A stretch of DNA of 64,000 nucleotides from contig JAAHFU020000001.1 of assembly GCA_010672825.2 (NCBI GenBank), positions 248,001 to 312,000 on the forward strand, read 5' to 3'. The position numbers and the translations under genes were made by a program. Positions 37,273 to 44,865 of this stretch are shown here, one piece after another. This DNA is from Leptolyngbya sp. SIO1E4 (GTDB taxonomy: Bacteria; Cyanobacteriota; Cyanobacteriia; Phormidesmidales; Phormidesmidaceae). Positions within the stretch are counted from its first letter, which is position 1, and every line of letters begins with the position of its first letter. The notes below the pieces were generated by a model. The model saw nothing but the letters and a program-made list of their open reading frames with translations, did not search any database and was not told where the DNA came from.

Positions 37273-37876
37273 GATAAACCTCCAGGGTTTCAGGTTCCGA
37301 CAGCCTGAACCGACCTATCTAAGGCGATCGCAAGATCTCAGATAGGCTTAGCTGCCGGGCAAACTTTGTCGAAAGAACTTATTTGTCGAAAGAACTTAAC
37401 TGAACGTTCTGCTCGTCAACGGGCTTAGTCACAATCAGAGAAAACCGTTACACAACGTTCTGCTCGTCAACAGGCTTAGTCGCAATCAGAGAAAATCGTT
37501 ACACAACGCATCATCAGATCTCCTTCTTTGGCAGAACCGAGGGCTTCAACAAGCACGGAACGAAGCATTCCGGATGGCGTGTTCATCCAGATGGCTCCGA
37601 CGTTAACACCGGGATCAGGCAAGCGGCAACACAACTTAACGAAAACGCCGAATTTTCACGAACCTTTACAATGCCTCTCAGATTAAGGCAAGGAATCTGA
37701 GGGCGTGTTGATCGTGGGTAAACACCACACAGACTAAAATTCGCTAGCAGTAGAGAAAGTTTCTCAGGCCATTCGTGATCCTGAAAATTGACCGGCTCTC
37801 GCTGCGAATCTGAGGCGGTAATTTACGTGCATCGGATTGTTGTAGGCTAGCTCCAAGTTCTCTATCTCGACTGCCG
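37273..37876. repeat. Gap with two adjacent tandem duplications
   Basis: 604 bp. A 17-bp unit tttgtcgaaagaactta is duplicated exactly at 37365-37381 and 37382-37398. Immediately after, a 51-bp unit beginning aacgttctgctcgtcaac occurs twice at 37403-37453 and 37454-37504 with three or four differences. A small stem (ctcagatt/aatctgag) lies at 37677-37700. No gene was recognised. Confidence 0.8.
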
Positions 37877-38098
37877 ATGTCTCTATCACCAAAAGAAACT
37901 CAGCAACTGCTAGAACGCCTCGTGTTTGACGACAGCACAGCAGAAGATTGGGTGCAAGATGTGTGGGCACTCAGTCCGACATTGGGAGAAACGGCTGCCC
38001 GTTTAGTCGATGCCTTTAACGGATTGATTGGCTGCGCTCAAGACGAAAAGCTGGAGAACCTGCTGCAGGGCTTTTATCAAGAGCAGTTAGAAGACTAA
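37877..38098 (+). CDS. Small acidic protein, unknown function
   Basis: A 73-residue helical acidic protein (MSLSPKETQQLLERLVFDDS ... 'LLQGFYQEQLED'). No motif, signal peptide or membrane segment is seen. Its codon use matches the neighbours and it has a clean start and stop, so it is probably real. It lies about 90 bp upstream of rpsN on the same strand. Confidence 0.65.
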   Translation: MSLSPKETQQLLERLVFDDSTAEDWVQDVWALSPTLGETAARLVDAFNGLIGCAQDEKLENLLQGFYQEQLED

Positions 38099-38189
38099 AG
38101 GGGTGAACTCAAACGAGGCCTTTACGGACTCCTGCTGACTCGGTTATTATTAGAGACTGTGTCAAAAGACAGGAGAATCTAAGCGTTGC

Positions 38190-38492
38190 ATGGCTAAGAA
38201 GAGCATGGTTGCGCGCGAACGCAAGCGCGAAAAGCTAGTGGAAAAGTACGCTGAAAAGCGGGCTGCCCTTTTGGAAGCGTTCCAAAAGTCTAATGATCCG
38301 CAACAGAAGTTTGCCATTCACCGTGAAATTCAGCAGTTGCCCCGCAGCAGCTCTCGAACCCGCCTGCGCAATCGCTGTTGGAAAACGGGTCGCCCTCGGG
38401 GCTACTACCGCGACTTTGGGCTGTGCCGCAATCAATTGCGTGAAATGGCTCACCAGGGGTTACTTCCTGGGGTTGTAAAATCCAGCTGGTAA
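38190..38492 (+). CDS. rpsN: 30S ribosomal protein S14
   Basis: A 100-residue S14 of the long, zinc-free cyanobacterial/chloroplast type. It starts [20 protein letters not shown], contains '[20 protein letters not shown]' and '[20 protein letters not shown]', and ends 'LPGVVKSSW'. Position in the 30S head is near the decoding region. It stands outside the main ribosomal operon, as is usual in cyanobacteria. Confidence 0.97.
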   Translation: MAKKSMVARERKREKLVEKYAEKRAALLEAFQKSNDPQQKFAIHREIQQLPRSSSRTRLRNRCWKTGRPRGYYRDFGLCRNQLREMAHQGLLPGVVKSSW

Positions 38493-38631
38493 CGTTAGCT
38501 GGGCAACCCTCTGTGGATCCGATACTCAGGGCACTGCTACCCGGCTCTTGAGAACGTTATTTGGGCTTGTTATGAGCTATAGGGGTGGCAAACTCAGTCA
38601 ATCTTGAAATGTTTTCTGCGGAGAGAACTTT

Positions 38632-39240
38632 ATGGCGCGTTATAGAGGCCCTCGCCTCAGAGTTGTACGTCGATTAGGTGAACTACCCGGCCTCACCCGT
38701 AAGTCCGCTCGGAAGGCTTATCCACCGGGGCAGCATGGCCAGAATCGTAAGAAAAAGACCGAATATGCCATTCGTCTAGAAGAGAAGCAGAAGCTGCGCT
38801 TTAACTATGGTGTCAGTGAAAAACAGCTGCTTCGCTATGTGAAAAAGGCCCGTCGTGCAGGCGGTTCTACAGGGTTGGTAATTCTCCAATTCCTGGAAAT
38901 GCGTTTAGATAACACCGTCTTCCGACTAGGGTTTGGCCCCACTATTCCCTCGGCTCGTCAAGTGGTGAACCATGGTCACATTATGGTGAATGGTCGAGTC
39001 GTGAGCATCGCGAGTTATCAGTGTCGCCCTGGTGATGTGATTAGCGTGCGCGATCGCGAGTCTTCCAAAAATGTGGTTCAGGCAAATCTTCAGTTCCCTG
39101 GATTGGCGAACGTGCCCACCCACCTGGAACTGGATAAGGAAAAGATGATTGGCAAGGTTAACAGCGTTATTGAGCGAGAGTGGGTTGCGCTGAACGTCAA
39201 CGAACTGTTGGTGGTTGAGTACTACTCCCGCAAGGCATAA
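38632..39240 (+). CDS. rpsD: 30S ribosomal protein S4
   Basis: A 202-residue primary 16S rRNA-binding protein. It begins [20 protein letters not shown], with '[20 protein letters not shown]' and the S4 RNA-binding domain '[20 protein letters not shown]', '[20 protein letters not shown]'. It ends with the standard '[12 protein letters not shown]'. A terminator follows 60 bp later. Confidence 0.98.
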   Translation: MARYRGPRLRVVRRLGELPGLTRKSARKAYPPGQHGQNRKKKTEYAIRLEEKQKLRFNYGVSEKQLLRYVKKARRAGGSTGLVILQFLEMRLDNTVFRLGFGPTIPSARQVVNHGHIMVNGRVVSIASYQCRPGDVISVRDRESSKNVVQANLQFPGLANVPTHLELDKEKMIGKVNSVIEREWVALNVNELLVVEYYSRKA

Positions 39241-39300
39241 CGTCTCTATTGGCAATCACTCAGGCGTACGATTTCGTACTCTTATCGCGCTATTTTTAGA

Positions 39301-39334
39301 AACCCCCAGAGTCCGTCAGCTCTGGGGGTTTTTT
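39301..39334 (+). terminator. Terminator after rpsD
   Basis: An 11-bp stem (aacccccagag/ctctgggggtt) with an 8-base loop is followed by tttt. Classical intrinsic terminator for rpsD. Confidence 0.9.
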
Positions 39335-39374
39335 GATGGTTGATGCTATAGCAAAAGTCAGAAATCCGATTGTC

Positions 39375-39419
39375 CTAACTAAATTTTGGTAAGCCGGGGG
39401 CTTACCAAAATTTAGTTAG
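39375..39419. repeat. 21-bp perfect inverted repeat at the marC 3' end
   Basis: ctaactaaattttggtaagcc and its exact complement are separated by ggg. The right arm contains the TAA stop of marC. The hairpin is much longer than a normal terminator and lacks a clear T-run. It may be a terminator, an RNA-stabilising hairpin or a miniature element. Confidence 0.75.
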
Positions 39420-40033
39420 AGTGCTTGCCCAAAATACTCTCTAATTCCAGCCAGGATTGTTTCCATTGCCAAAGCAGCGAGTAATAAACCCAAGATCCGA
39501 GTGATCACGTTCACCCCAGTTCTGCCCAACTTCTTCTGAATCCAGTCTGCTGCAAGCAAGGCCACATAGGTGATCAGCAACACGACTAACAGCGCCAACA
39601 CAGTCACCACCTGGTCCATAAATCCAAACTTCTGATTGTCTGTCAATAACACCACAGACATGATCCCGCCTGGGCCTGCAATCAGGGGCGTTGCCAACGG
39701 AAATACAGCGAGATCCACAGAAGAAGCGGGATCCGTTGAGGCAGAGTGCCCCCCGGACTCCTGTAAGACCATCTGTAAGCCCACAATCAGTAACAGGATT
39801 CCACCTGCAGTTCGAAAGGCTGGCAAACTAATTTCCAAAGCCTCTAACAGAGGCTGCCCCATAACTAGAAATGCCAACAAAATAATGGTGGAGATACCGA
39901 CCCCCAGCAGCGCAATCCGTTGGCGGCTAAACTGGGGCTCCTTTTGGGTGATGGCAATAAAAATCGGGACTAGCCCAATGGGGTCAATCACCACAAACAG
40001 CGTTACTGCATCCTGAAGAAAATGTTGAAGCAT
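39416..40033 (-). CDS. MarC-family integral membrane protein
   Basis: A 205-residue protein with six hydrophobic segments. It begins 'LQHFLQDAVTLFVVIDPIGL' and contains 'GGILLLIVGLQMVLQ', 'AVFPLATPLIAGPGGIMSVV' and a second 'VNVITRILGLLLAALAMETI', the two N-x-x-x-R/D-P-x-G-like halves of the MarC (UPF0056) family. The family sits in the inner membrane; its transport role is not established. A long hairpin overlaps its stop codon. Confidence 0.92.
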   Translation of the reverse strand: MLQHFLQDAVTLFVVIDPIGLVPIFIAITQKEPQFSRQRIALLGVGISTIILLAFLVMGQPLLEALEISLPAFRTAGGILLLIVGLQMVLQESGGHSASTDPASSVDLAVFPLATPLIAGPGGIMSVVLLTDNQKFGFMDQVVTVLALLVVLLITYVALLAADWIQKKLGRTGVNVITRILGLLLAALAMETILAGIREYFGQAL

Positions 40034-40187
40034 AGAGGTCTTTACAGAATTATTGAGATTTTTCCGATATCCACAGCAAACATCGTTGAGGTTAGCTAGC
40101 CGCTGTGGAAGAATACAGCATCACAAGGCACATGACAGATAAAGCGGTCTGCCATGGTGCCCAGCAGGTAATCGACGGCTCTGGGCG

Positions 40188-40859
40188 ATGCGAGCAATTC
40201 CAATGGTGCTATTGGTAGGCTCTCTATCTGCTGCCTGTACACAGAGAAACGATACCGCTAACAATGCAAGAAACAAACAGAAACCCTTTTTAGCGATGTC
40301 AGCAACCACATCCGATTCAACTTCAGGTTTTAGTCTGGGTGATCTTTGGGTGAATCCGCCGGGGCAATTCCTGTGGGATTTTGCGGGGGTAGATGGTCTG
40401 CAGGGGGCGATCGCCCTTTTTGGCCCCACCGTCAACCACATTGCCCCTTTTCAATCCCTCACGGCAGCGTTCGATCAGCAGCCCTGTTCTGTCCTGCGGC
40501 TGTGTGAAAACAACTTTCGGGTGGCCCTGCCAGTAGCACAGCCCTTAGATCAGGCGATCGCAGAACTGGGCTTAAAGATCTGGGTCAAGCCCTGCCAAAC
40601 AGCCACCCTGGTTTTGCCCACGATGCTTGGCCTAAAATGCTTAGCCCAAATTGCCACGACCAGGCCCCTCTATACCCTTGATCCGTTCCCCCTTGACCGC
40701 GCTGTGCCTGCCCGCATTAACGACACCGCAATTCTGGCGTGGTATCACCTCTGGCAGGGACGACCAAGGCTGGAGGTTCAAATTTCGAGTTCAGATTTAC
40801 CCAGGATGCGCGCTCTTTTGCAGGCATCACTGCTGTCGACAGCGCATTGCAACGCGTAA
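40188..40859 (+). CDS. Uncharacterised protein, possible lipoprotein
   Basis: A 223-residue frame. Read from the ATG at 40188, the N-terminus MRAIPMVLLVGSLSAAC is a short signal with a lipobox (L-S-A-A-C), suggesting a lipoprotein. Alternatively the ATG at 40296 would give a 187-residue cytosolic protein starting MSATTSDSTSGFSLGDLWVN. The body contains 'PPGQFLWDFAGVDGLQGAIA' and 'LLQASLL'. No known motif was found. The two starts predict opposite locations. Confidence 0.6.
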   Translation: MRAIPMVLLVGSLSAACTQRNDTANNARNKQKPFLAMSATTSDSTSGFSLGDLWVNPPGQFLWDFAGVDGLQGAIALFGPTVNHIAPFQSLTAAFDQQPCSVLRLCENNFRVALPVAQPLDQAIAELGLKIWVKPCQTATLVLPTMLGLKCLAQIATTRPLYTLDPFPLDRAVPARINDTAILAWYHLWQGRPRLEVQISSSDLPRMRALLQASLLSTAHCNA

Positions 40860-41120
40860 GCTTGTGCACGGGTATAACAAATTCGCAAATAGCAGCCCAA
40901 TGCTCAAATGGCTAGTGTTTCAAGCCACTTTATAGTATCTTTAAATTTTGTGAACTATCTTTCACGCTCGTTGCTAGGTAAGGGGTCTAATCGCGCTGAT
41001 ATCAAGGCCTGTTGGGTTTGCTTAGGAAAAACTACAGGGCTCAAACTAAGCGGAGTATCGCGTCCCCTAATCTGCATCTTAGGCAAAAGGTAGCGTTGAG
41101 ACGTTAACTGAGAACTATTT
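40860..41120. promoter_or_regulatory. Upstream region of desB
   Basis: About 260 bp preceding the desaturase, AT-rich at 40920-40960 (tatagtatctttaaattttg). The desB promoter and 5' leader should lie here. Cyanobacterial desB is typically induced by cold, but no specific site was identified. Confidence 0.35.
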
Positions 41121-42188
41121 GTGCAATTAAGTACCCCACCTGAGGCGGCTGTTTCAGCAACCGCCACTTCTCGCAACCAAGAACTTCCCTTTACCCTCCA
41201 AAACTTAAAGGCTGCCATTCCAGCCTATTGTTTTGAGCCGTCTACCTTTAAGTCGCTGGCCTATTTCTTTCTGGATATTGGCATTATTGCGGGGCTTTAT
41301 GCGCTGGCGGCTTACCTCGACTCTTGGTTATTTTTTCCCCTATTTTGGCTAGCACAGGGCACGATGTTCTGGGCGCTATTTGTCGTGGGGCATGACTGCG
41401 GTCACGGATCTTTCTCAAAGCACAAGTGGCTGAATAATCTGATTGGCCACTTGTCTCATTCACCGATTTTGGTACCTTATCACGGCTGGCGCATCAGCCA
41501 CCGCACCCACCATGCCAACACGGGCAATATTGACACCGACGAAAGCTGGTATCCCGTCTCTAAGTCTGAGTATGAGGGCATGCACTGGTCAGTAAAGCTG
41601 GTGAGATTTCAGCTATTGCTGTTGGCCTATCCCATCTATTTGTTTGTGCGCTCCCACAATCGAAATGGCTCGCATTTTCTGCCCAGCAGCCCGCTCTTTC
41701 GCGCTTCTGAAAAGTGGGGCGTGATTGTGAGTACGATTTGCTGGGGCCTGATGGTTGCCTTTCTCGGTTTACTAGGCGTCAAGTTTGGCCTGCTGTTTGT
41801 GGTCAAGTTTTATTTGATGCCCTACATCGTCTTTGTGATGTGGCTTGATTTGGTCACGTATCTGCACCACACGGTGCCCGAAATCCCCTGGTATCGCAAC
41901 GACAGCTGGTACTTCCTTAAGGGGGCACTCTCAACGATTGATCACGATTATGGGTTTATCAACAATATTCACCACAATATTGGCACCCATGTCGCGCATC
42001 ATATTTTCTTAAATATGCCGCACTATCATCTAAAGACTGCCACTGCAGCGATTAAGCCAATCTTAGGAGACTATTACCGCGTCTCTGACGAACCCGTTTG
42101 GAAAACGTTTTGGCGGTCTATGCGCAGTTGTCATTACGTGGCTAACAGTGGGCAAACGGTTTATTACCAGGCAGATCAGCAGCAGTAG
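41121..42188 (+). CDS. desB: Acyl-lipid omega-3 (delta-15) fatty acid desaturase
   Basis: A 355-residue membrane di-iron desaturase that inserts the omega-3 double bond into glycerolipid acyl chains. Three histidine boxes are present: 'VGHDCGHGSF', 'RISHRTHHANTGNIDTDESW' and 'NNIHHNIGTHVAHHIFLNMP'. The N-terminus 'LPFTLQNLKAAIPAYCFEPS' and 'ALAAYLDSWLFFPLFWLAQG' match DesB closely. It starts with GTG, as annotated DesB of Synechocystis does. It uses ferredoxin and O2. Confidence 0.95.
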   Translation: MQLSTPPEAAVSATATSRNQELPFTLQNLKAAIPAYCFEPSTFKSLAYFFLDIGIIAGLYALAAYLDSWLFFPLFWLAQGTMFWALFVVGHDCGHGSFSKHKWLNNLIGHLSHSPILVPYHGWRISHRTHHANTGNIDTDESWYPVSKSEYEGMHWSVKLVRFQLLLLAYPIYLFVRSHNRNGSHFLPSSPLFRASEKWGVIVSTICWGLMVAFLGLLGVKFGLLFVVKFYLMPYIVFVMWLDLVTYLHHTVPEIPWYRNDSWYFLKGALSTIDHDYGFINNIHHNIGTHVAHHIFLNMPHYHLKTATAAIKPILGDYYRVSDEPVWKTFWRSMRSCHYVANSGQTVYYQADQQQ

Positions 42189-42233
42189 GGGTCGCAGACT
42201 CAATTCCGGTTGTTTATCTGCAGTTTATTTTTG

Positions 42234-42263
42234 GGTAGAGACGCGCAATTGCGCGTCTCTACC
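42234..42263. repeat. 30-bp perfect palindrome (GTAGAGACGCGC type)
   Basis: ggtagagacgcgcaa and its exact complement, no loop. This is the form of a palindromic sequence widely dispersed in cyanobacterial genomes. It lies 45 bp after desB and may act as its terminator. Confidence 0.8.
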
Positions 42264-42315
42264 TTTGCTTTTGGAACCCTGTTTTTGGAGCCCTGTTTTT
42301 GGAGTAAAAAAGCTC

Positions 42316-42411
42316 TATAGCGGTATGCAGGCTAATCAAGCACACCCTATACCCCAAACCCTAGACCCTGTCTTGACCCGGATGTACTGGACTCAACTGA
42401 ACAAGGCTATA
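42316..42411 (+). repeat. 96-bp dispersed repeat, copy C
   Basis: Full-length: TATAGCGGTATGCAGGC at the left, ctataccccaaaccctagac in the core and acaaggctata at the right. Very close to copy B at 60453, in the same orientation. Confidence 0.88.
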
Positions 42412-42532
42412 AGATTAGCATCATCTTTTTATGGCGCTGGCCATTTTGATTAGGACACCGAGTATCGCTCTGATGCTCAGCACAACATCAAAATGGCTCG
42501 TAGTCCTGTCCTAATCAGACTGGCGACTGCTA

Positions 42533-42628
42533 CACAGCGGTTTGCCTTCGGATAAAGCACACCCTAGCCCCCAAACTCGAGACCCTGTCTTGACCAAGAT
42601 GCACTTGACTCATCTGAACAGCGCTATA
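42533..42628 (+). repeat. 96-bp dispersed repeat, copy D (diverged)
   Basis: Same length and orientation as copy C but more diverged: cacagcggtttgccttcgg at the left, cacaccctagcccccaaact in the core and acagcgctata at the right. Together with copy C it forms a direct pair 121 bp apart. Confidence 0.8.
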
Positions 42629-42666
42629 TCATAGACATCGACGAAGATGTCGCAAGATGTCGCAAG

Positions 42667-43548
42667 TCAATAGCAAGGCTTTGGCAGATACGTGAGCTGA
42701 TTGGTATCGCCTTCACTCTGCAAAAGGCCTTTGTTTACCATTTGCTTGAGATCTCGCTGCAGGGTGCGACGTGAGAACTGGGGGCAGATCGCTTCAAAGG
42801 CTTGAATGGTCAGCTTGCCCTGCTCTAATGCATGGGTGAGAGCCGCCCGTTGGCGGGGGTTGAGGTGATGCTGCACCGTGAGCATGGCAACCTGCTGGTT
42901 CAGAGCCTGCGAGACAGGAAAAGGGCGATCGCCGACATGAGGCTCAAGATAGTTAACCAAAAGGGTTTGAACTTCTGCATAGAGCTGGGTTCGGTGGTTG
43001 GCATTGCTTCTGAGGGCCATCAGCAGCACCGCATTGTAGGCCTGAACCACCACCTCACCAATGAGTTCGCTTTTTTCAACCGATAATGTCTGATTGCGCA
43101 GCCGTAGCAACCCGGCAAAGCGACGAGCGTACTCGTGGGTAACGCTATCGTCAAAGTAGGCAAACATGTCTGGGGCCAAAAAATATTGGGTGAAAACGAC
43201 CCTCGGAGCCGGGTCTTCAAAATACTGGGCAAAGATTTCTACAAACTGTTGAATGACGACCGCTAACGGTTGCTCCATAAACGCAGGGGTCATGAGCCTT
43301 GCGTGGATAGCATCAATGCTCAAACGATGCTGGTTTTCGAGGGCGTGGAAAATGGCGAGCTTATTCGGGAAAAAGCGATAGAGCGTGCCGACGGCGGTTT
43401 GGGCCCGCTGGGCGATCGCATGGGTGGTCGCCGAGTCGTAGCCCATTTCCCAAAACACCTCAGCGGCGGCTTTAAGAATTTGCTCAACCCGTTCCTGACT
43501 GCGCTGCTGCTGTGGCTGGCGGCGAAAAACCGGCTCGTTGGATGACAT
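42667..43548 (-). CDS. TetR-type regulator with a second, C-terminal winged helix
   Basis: A 293-residue regulator. The N-terminal TetR HTH is complete ('VEQILKAAAEVFWEMGYDSA', 'TTHAIAQRAQTAVGTLYRFF', 'PNKLAIFHAL'), followed by a helical ligand-binding region. Unusually, residues about 225-293 form another helix-turn-helix: 'LNPRQRAALTHALEQGKLTI', 'QAFEAICPQFSRRTLQRDLK', 'QMVNKGLLQSEGDTNQLTY', the pattern of DeoR/Fic-associated winged helices. Normal TetR proteins are about 200 residues and lack this. It is divergent from the Rieske-Tmm-MOSC genes (173 bp between starts) and is probably their regulator. Confidence 0.85.
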   Translation of the reverse strand: MSSNEPVFRRQPQQQRSQERVEQILKAAAEVFWEMGYDSATTHAIAQRAQTAVGTLYRFFPNKLAIFHALENQHRLSIDAIHARLMTPAFMEQPLAVVIQQFVEIFAQYFEDPAPRVVFTQYFLAPDMFAYFDDSVTHEYARRFAGLLRLRNQTLSVEKSELIGEVVVQAYNAVLLMALRSNANHRTQLYAEVQTLLVNYLEPHVGDRPFPVSQALNQQVAMLTVQHHLNPRQRAALTHALEQGKLTIQAFEAICPQFSRRTLQRDLKQMVNKGLLQSEGDTNQLTYLPKPCY

Positions 43549-43721
43549 ACCCCCCTTGACAACTTTAAAAACCGTGATCTAAGTATAAGTAAAGATGAAA
43601 AATCTGTCATGTTTTTGGGCGGACGCCTAAATTTCTTGCAGGCGCTTGCCCGCCCTGTCACCTGACATCCAGGCGGCAGAGCACCCGATATTAATCATTT
43701 TTGAGTCAGGAGTTTTTCACA

Positions 43722-44711
43722 ATGTCGATGCTTGCAGGGGCGCCATGGCTATTGGCGCACAAATCCATGTTGCCTGTGAATCAGCCCTTTAAAGTCTCGC
43801 TATACGGAAAAGATTATGTGTTGTGGAAAGACCACAACGACGCGGTTCAGGCCCTCCCCAATGTTTGCCCACATATGGGGGCCATGCTCTCCGAAGGCTG
43901 GTGTGAAGCCCAAATAGATGGTTCTAGTAAGGTCGTTTGCCCTTTCCATGCGTTGGAATTTGATGCCGAGGGATGCACATTTCTACCCGGCGCTCGTAAG
44001 AAGACGCCTTCTCAACTGAAGCCTTTAGAACTCATTGTTCAAGGTGACTTTATCTGGTCTTATGGGGATGCTGAGCCTAAAGTGCCGATTCCCGATGTGC
44101 TCAGCAAACTGGCGGCAACCTATGAGTTCGTGGGGGCAACCGCAGATATGAGTGTTGCGACACCGTTACTGCCCATGCTCATGAATATGCACGATTACAA
44201 TCACCAGAATGGCACTCATCGAGAGTTGTTTCGCATCGAGGAGGTGCAGTTCGAACAATTTATCGATCAGGGGCACTATTCTGAAGCTTTTTTCAAAACC
44301 CCAACGGCATCTCCTTCCTGGCGCGAAATTATTCGCAACCCCGCCGTCTTGACGCTCCCGGAGGTGTTAGAGGCCCATTTAGAAAATCACTTTCCGTCGT
44401 TGGTCATCTTTCATGGCCAAAGTGCGGTGGGGGTTGCTGCCCAATGTCATTTATTTGTCCCTGAATCAGTCGAGCAGACGCGAACCTACATTCTCTTGTT
44501 TGTACAGCCGAAAAGCCCGATGTTCAGGCTGATGAAAGGGGTGTTTCTGAACCTCAGCAAAACCATCGTTGAGCAAGATGCCAACATTTTGACCAAGCTC
44601 TACCCCGATCAGCCGCAAAAAATCAAGCTCAACAATGAGGTGGGCATGGATTGGGTGCAGCGTAACTTTAAACATTGGCCAGCGGTGGTAGACCCTAACC
44701 TATCGCGCTGA
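43722..44711 (+). CDS. Rieske non-heme iron oxygenase
   Basis: A 329-residue terminal oxygenase. The Rieske 2Fe-2S ligands are C49-x-H51 ('NVCPHMGAM') and C73-x2-H76 ('VVCPFHALEFD'); the mononuclear-iron motif is 'MHDYNHQNGTHRELF' (D-x2-H-x4-H). The ATG at 43722 has AGGAG ten bases upstream; a TTG at 43701 is less likely. The enzyme needs an electron-supplying reductase, which is not in the cluster unless a general ferredoxin reductase serves. Substrates in the family include aromatic acids, sterols, carotenoids, betaines and carnitine; the specific one is unknown. Confidence 0.88.
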   Translation: MSMLAGAPWLLAHKSMLPVNQPFKVSLYGKDYVLWKDHNDAVQALPNVCPHMGAMLSEGWCEAQIDGSSKVVCPFHALEFDAEGCTFLPGARKKTPSQLKPLELIVQGDFIWSYGDAEPKVPIPDVLSKLAATYEFVGATADMSVATPLLPMLMNMHDYNHQNGTHRELFRIEEVQFEQFIDQGHYSEAFFKTPTASPSWREIIRNPAVLTLPEVLEAHLENHFPSLVIFHGQSAVGVAAQCHLFVPESVEQTRTYILLFVQPKSPMFRLMKGVFLNLSKTIVEQDANILTKLYPDQPQKIKLNNEVGMDWVQRNFKHWPAVVDPNLSR

Positions 44712-44865
44712 TGGCTTCGCAGAGGCTCTGAGTTCATCGCTGTAGCGCTCTCTGCCAACCGGTCTTTGCCACACGCTGCCTTTAGCCTGGTATACCTGCT
44801 AGCAAAAGCCCCGGGTGAAAAGGAGTATAACTCCCACAGCGTTTCGATAAAAGACAGAAACAGCC

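Larger units (their letters stand above)
42189..42666. other. Repeat-filled gap between desB and the TetR gene
   Basis: 478 bp without a gene. It contains a 30-bp palindrome, a short tandem duplication (aaccctgtttttggag/agccctgtttttggag, 42273-42305), two copies (C and D) of the 96-bp repeat, and nested inverted repeats in the 120 bp between them. A small direct repeat gatgtcgca (near 42647-42664) lies at the 3' end of the TetR gene. Confidence 0.75.
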
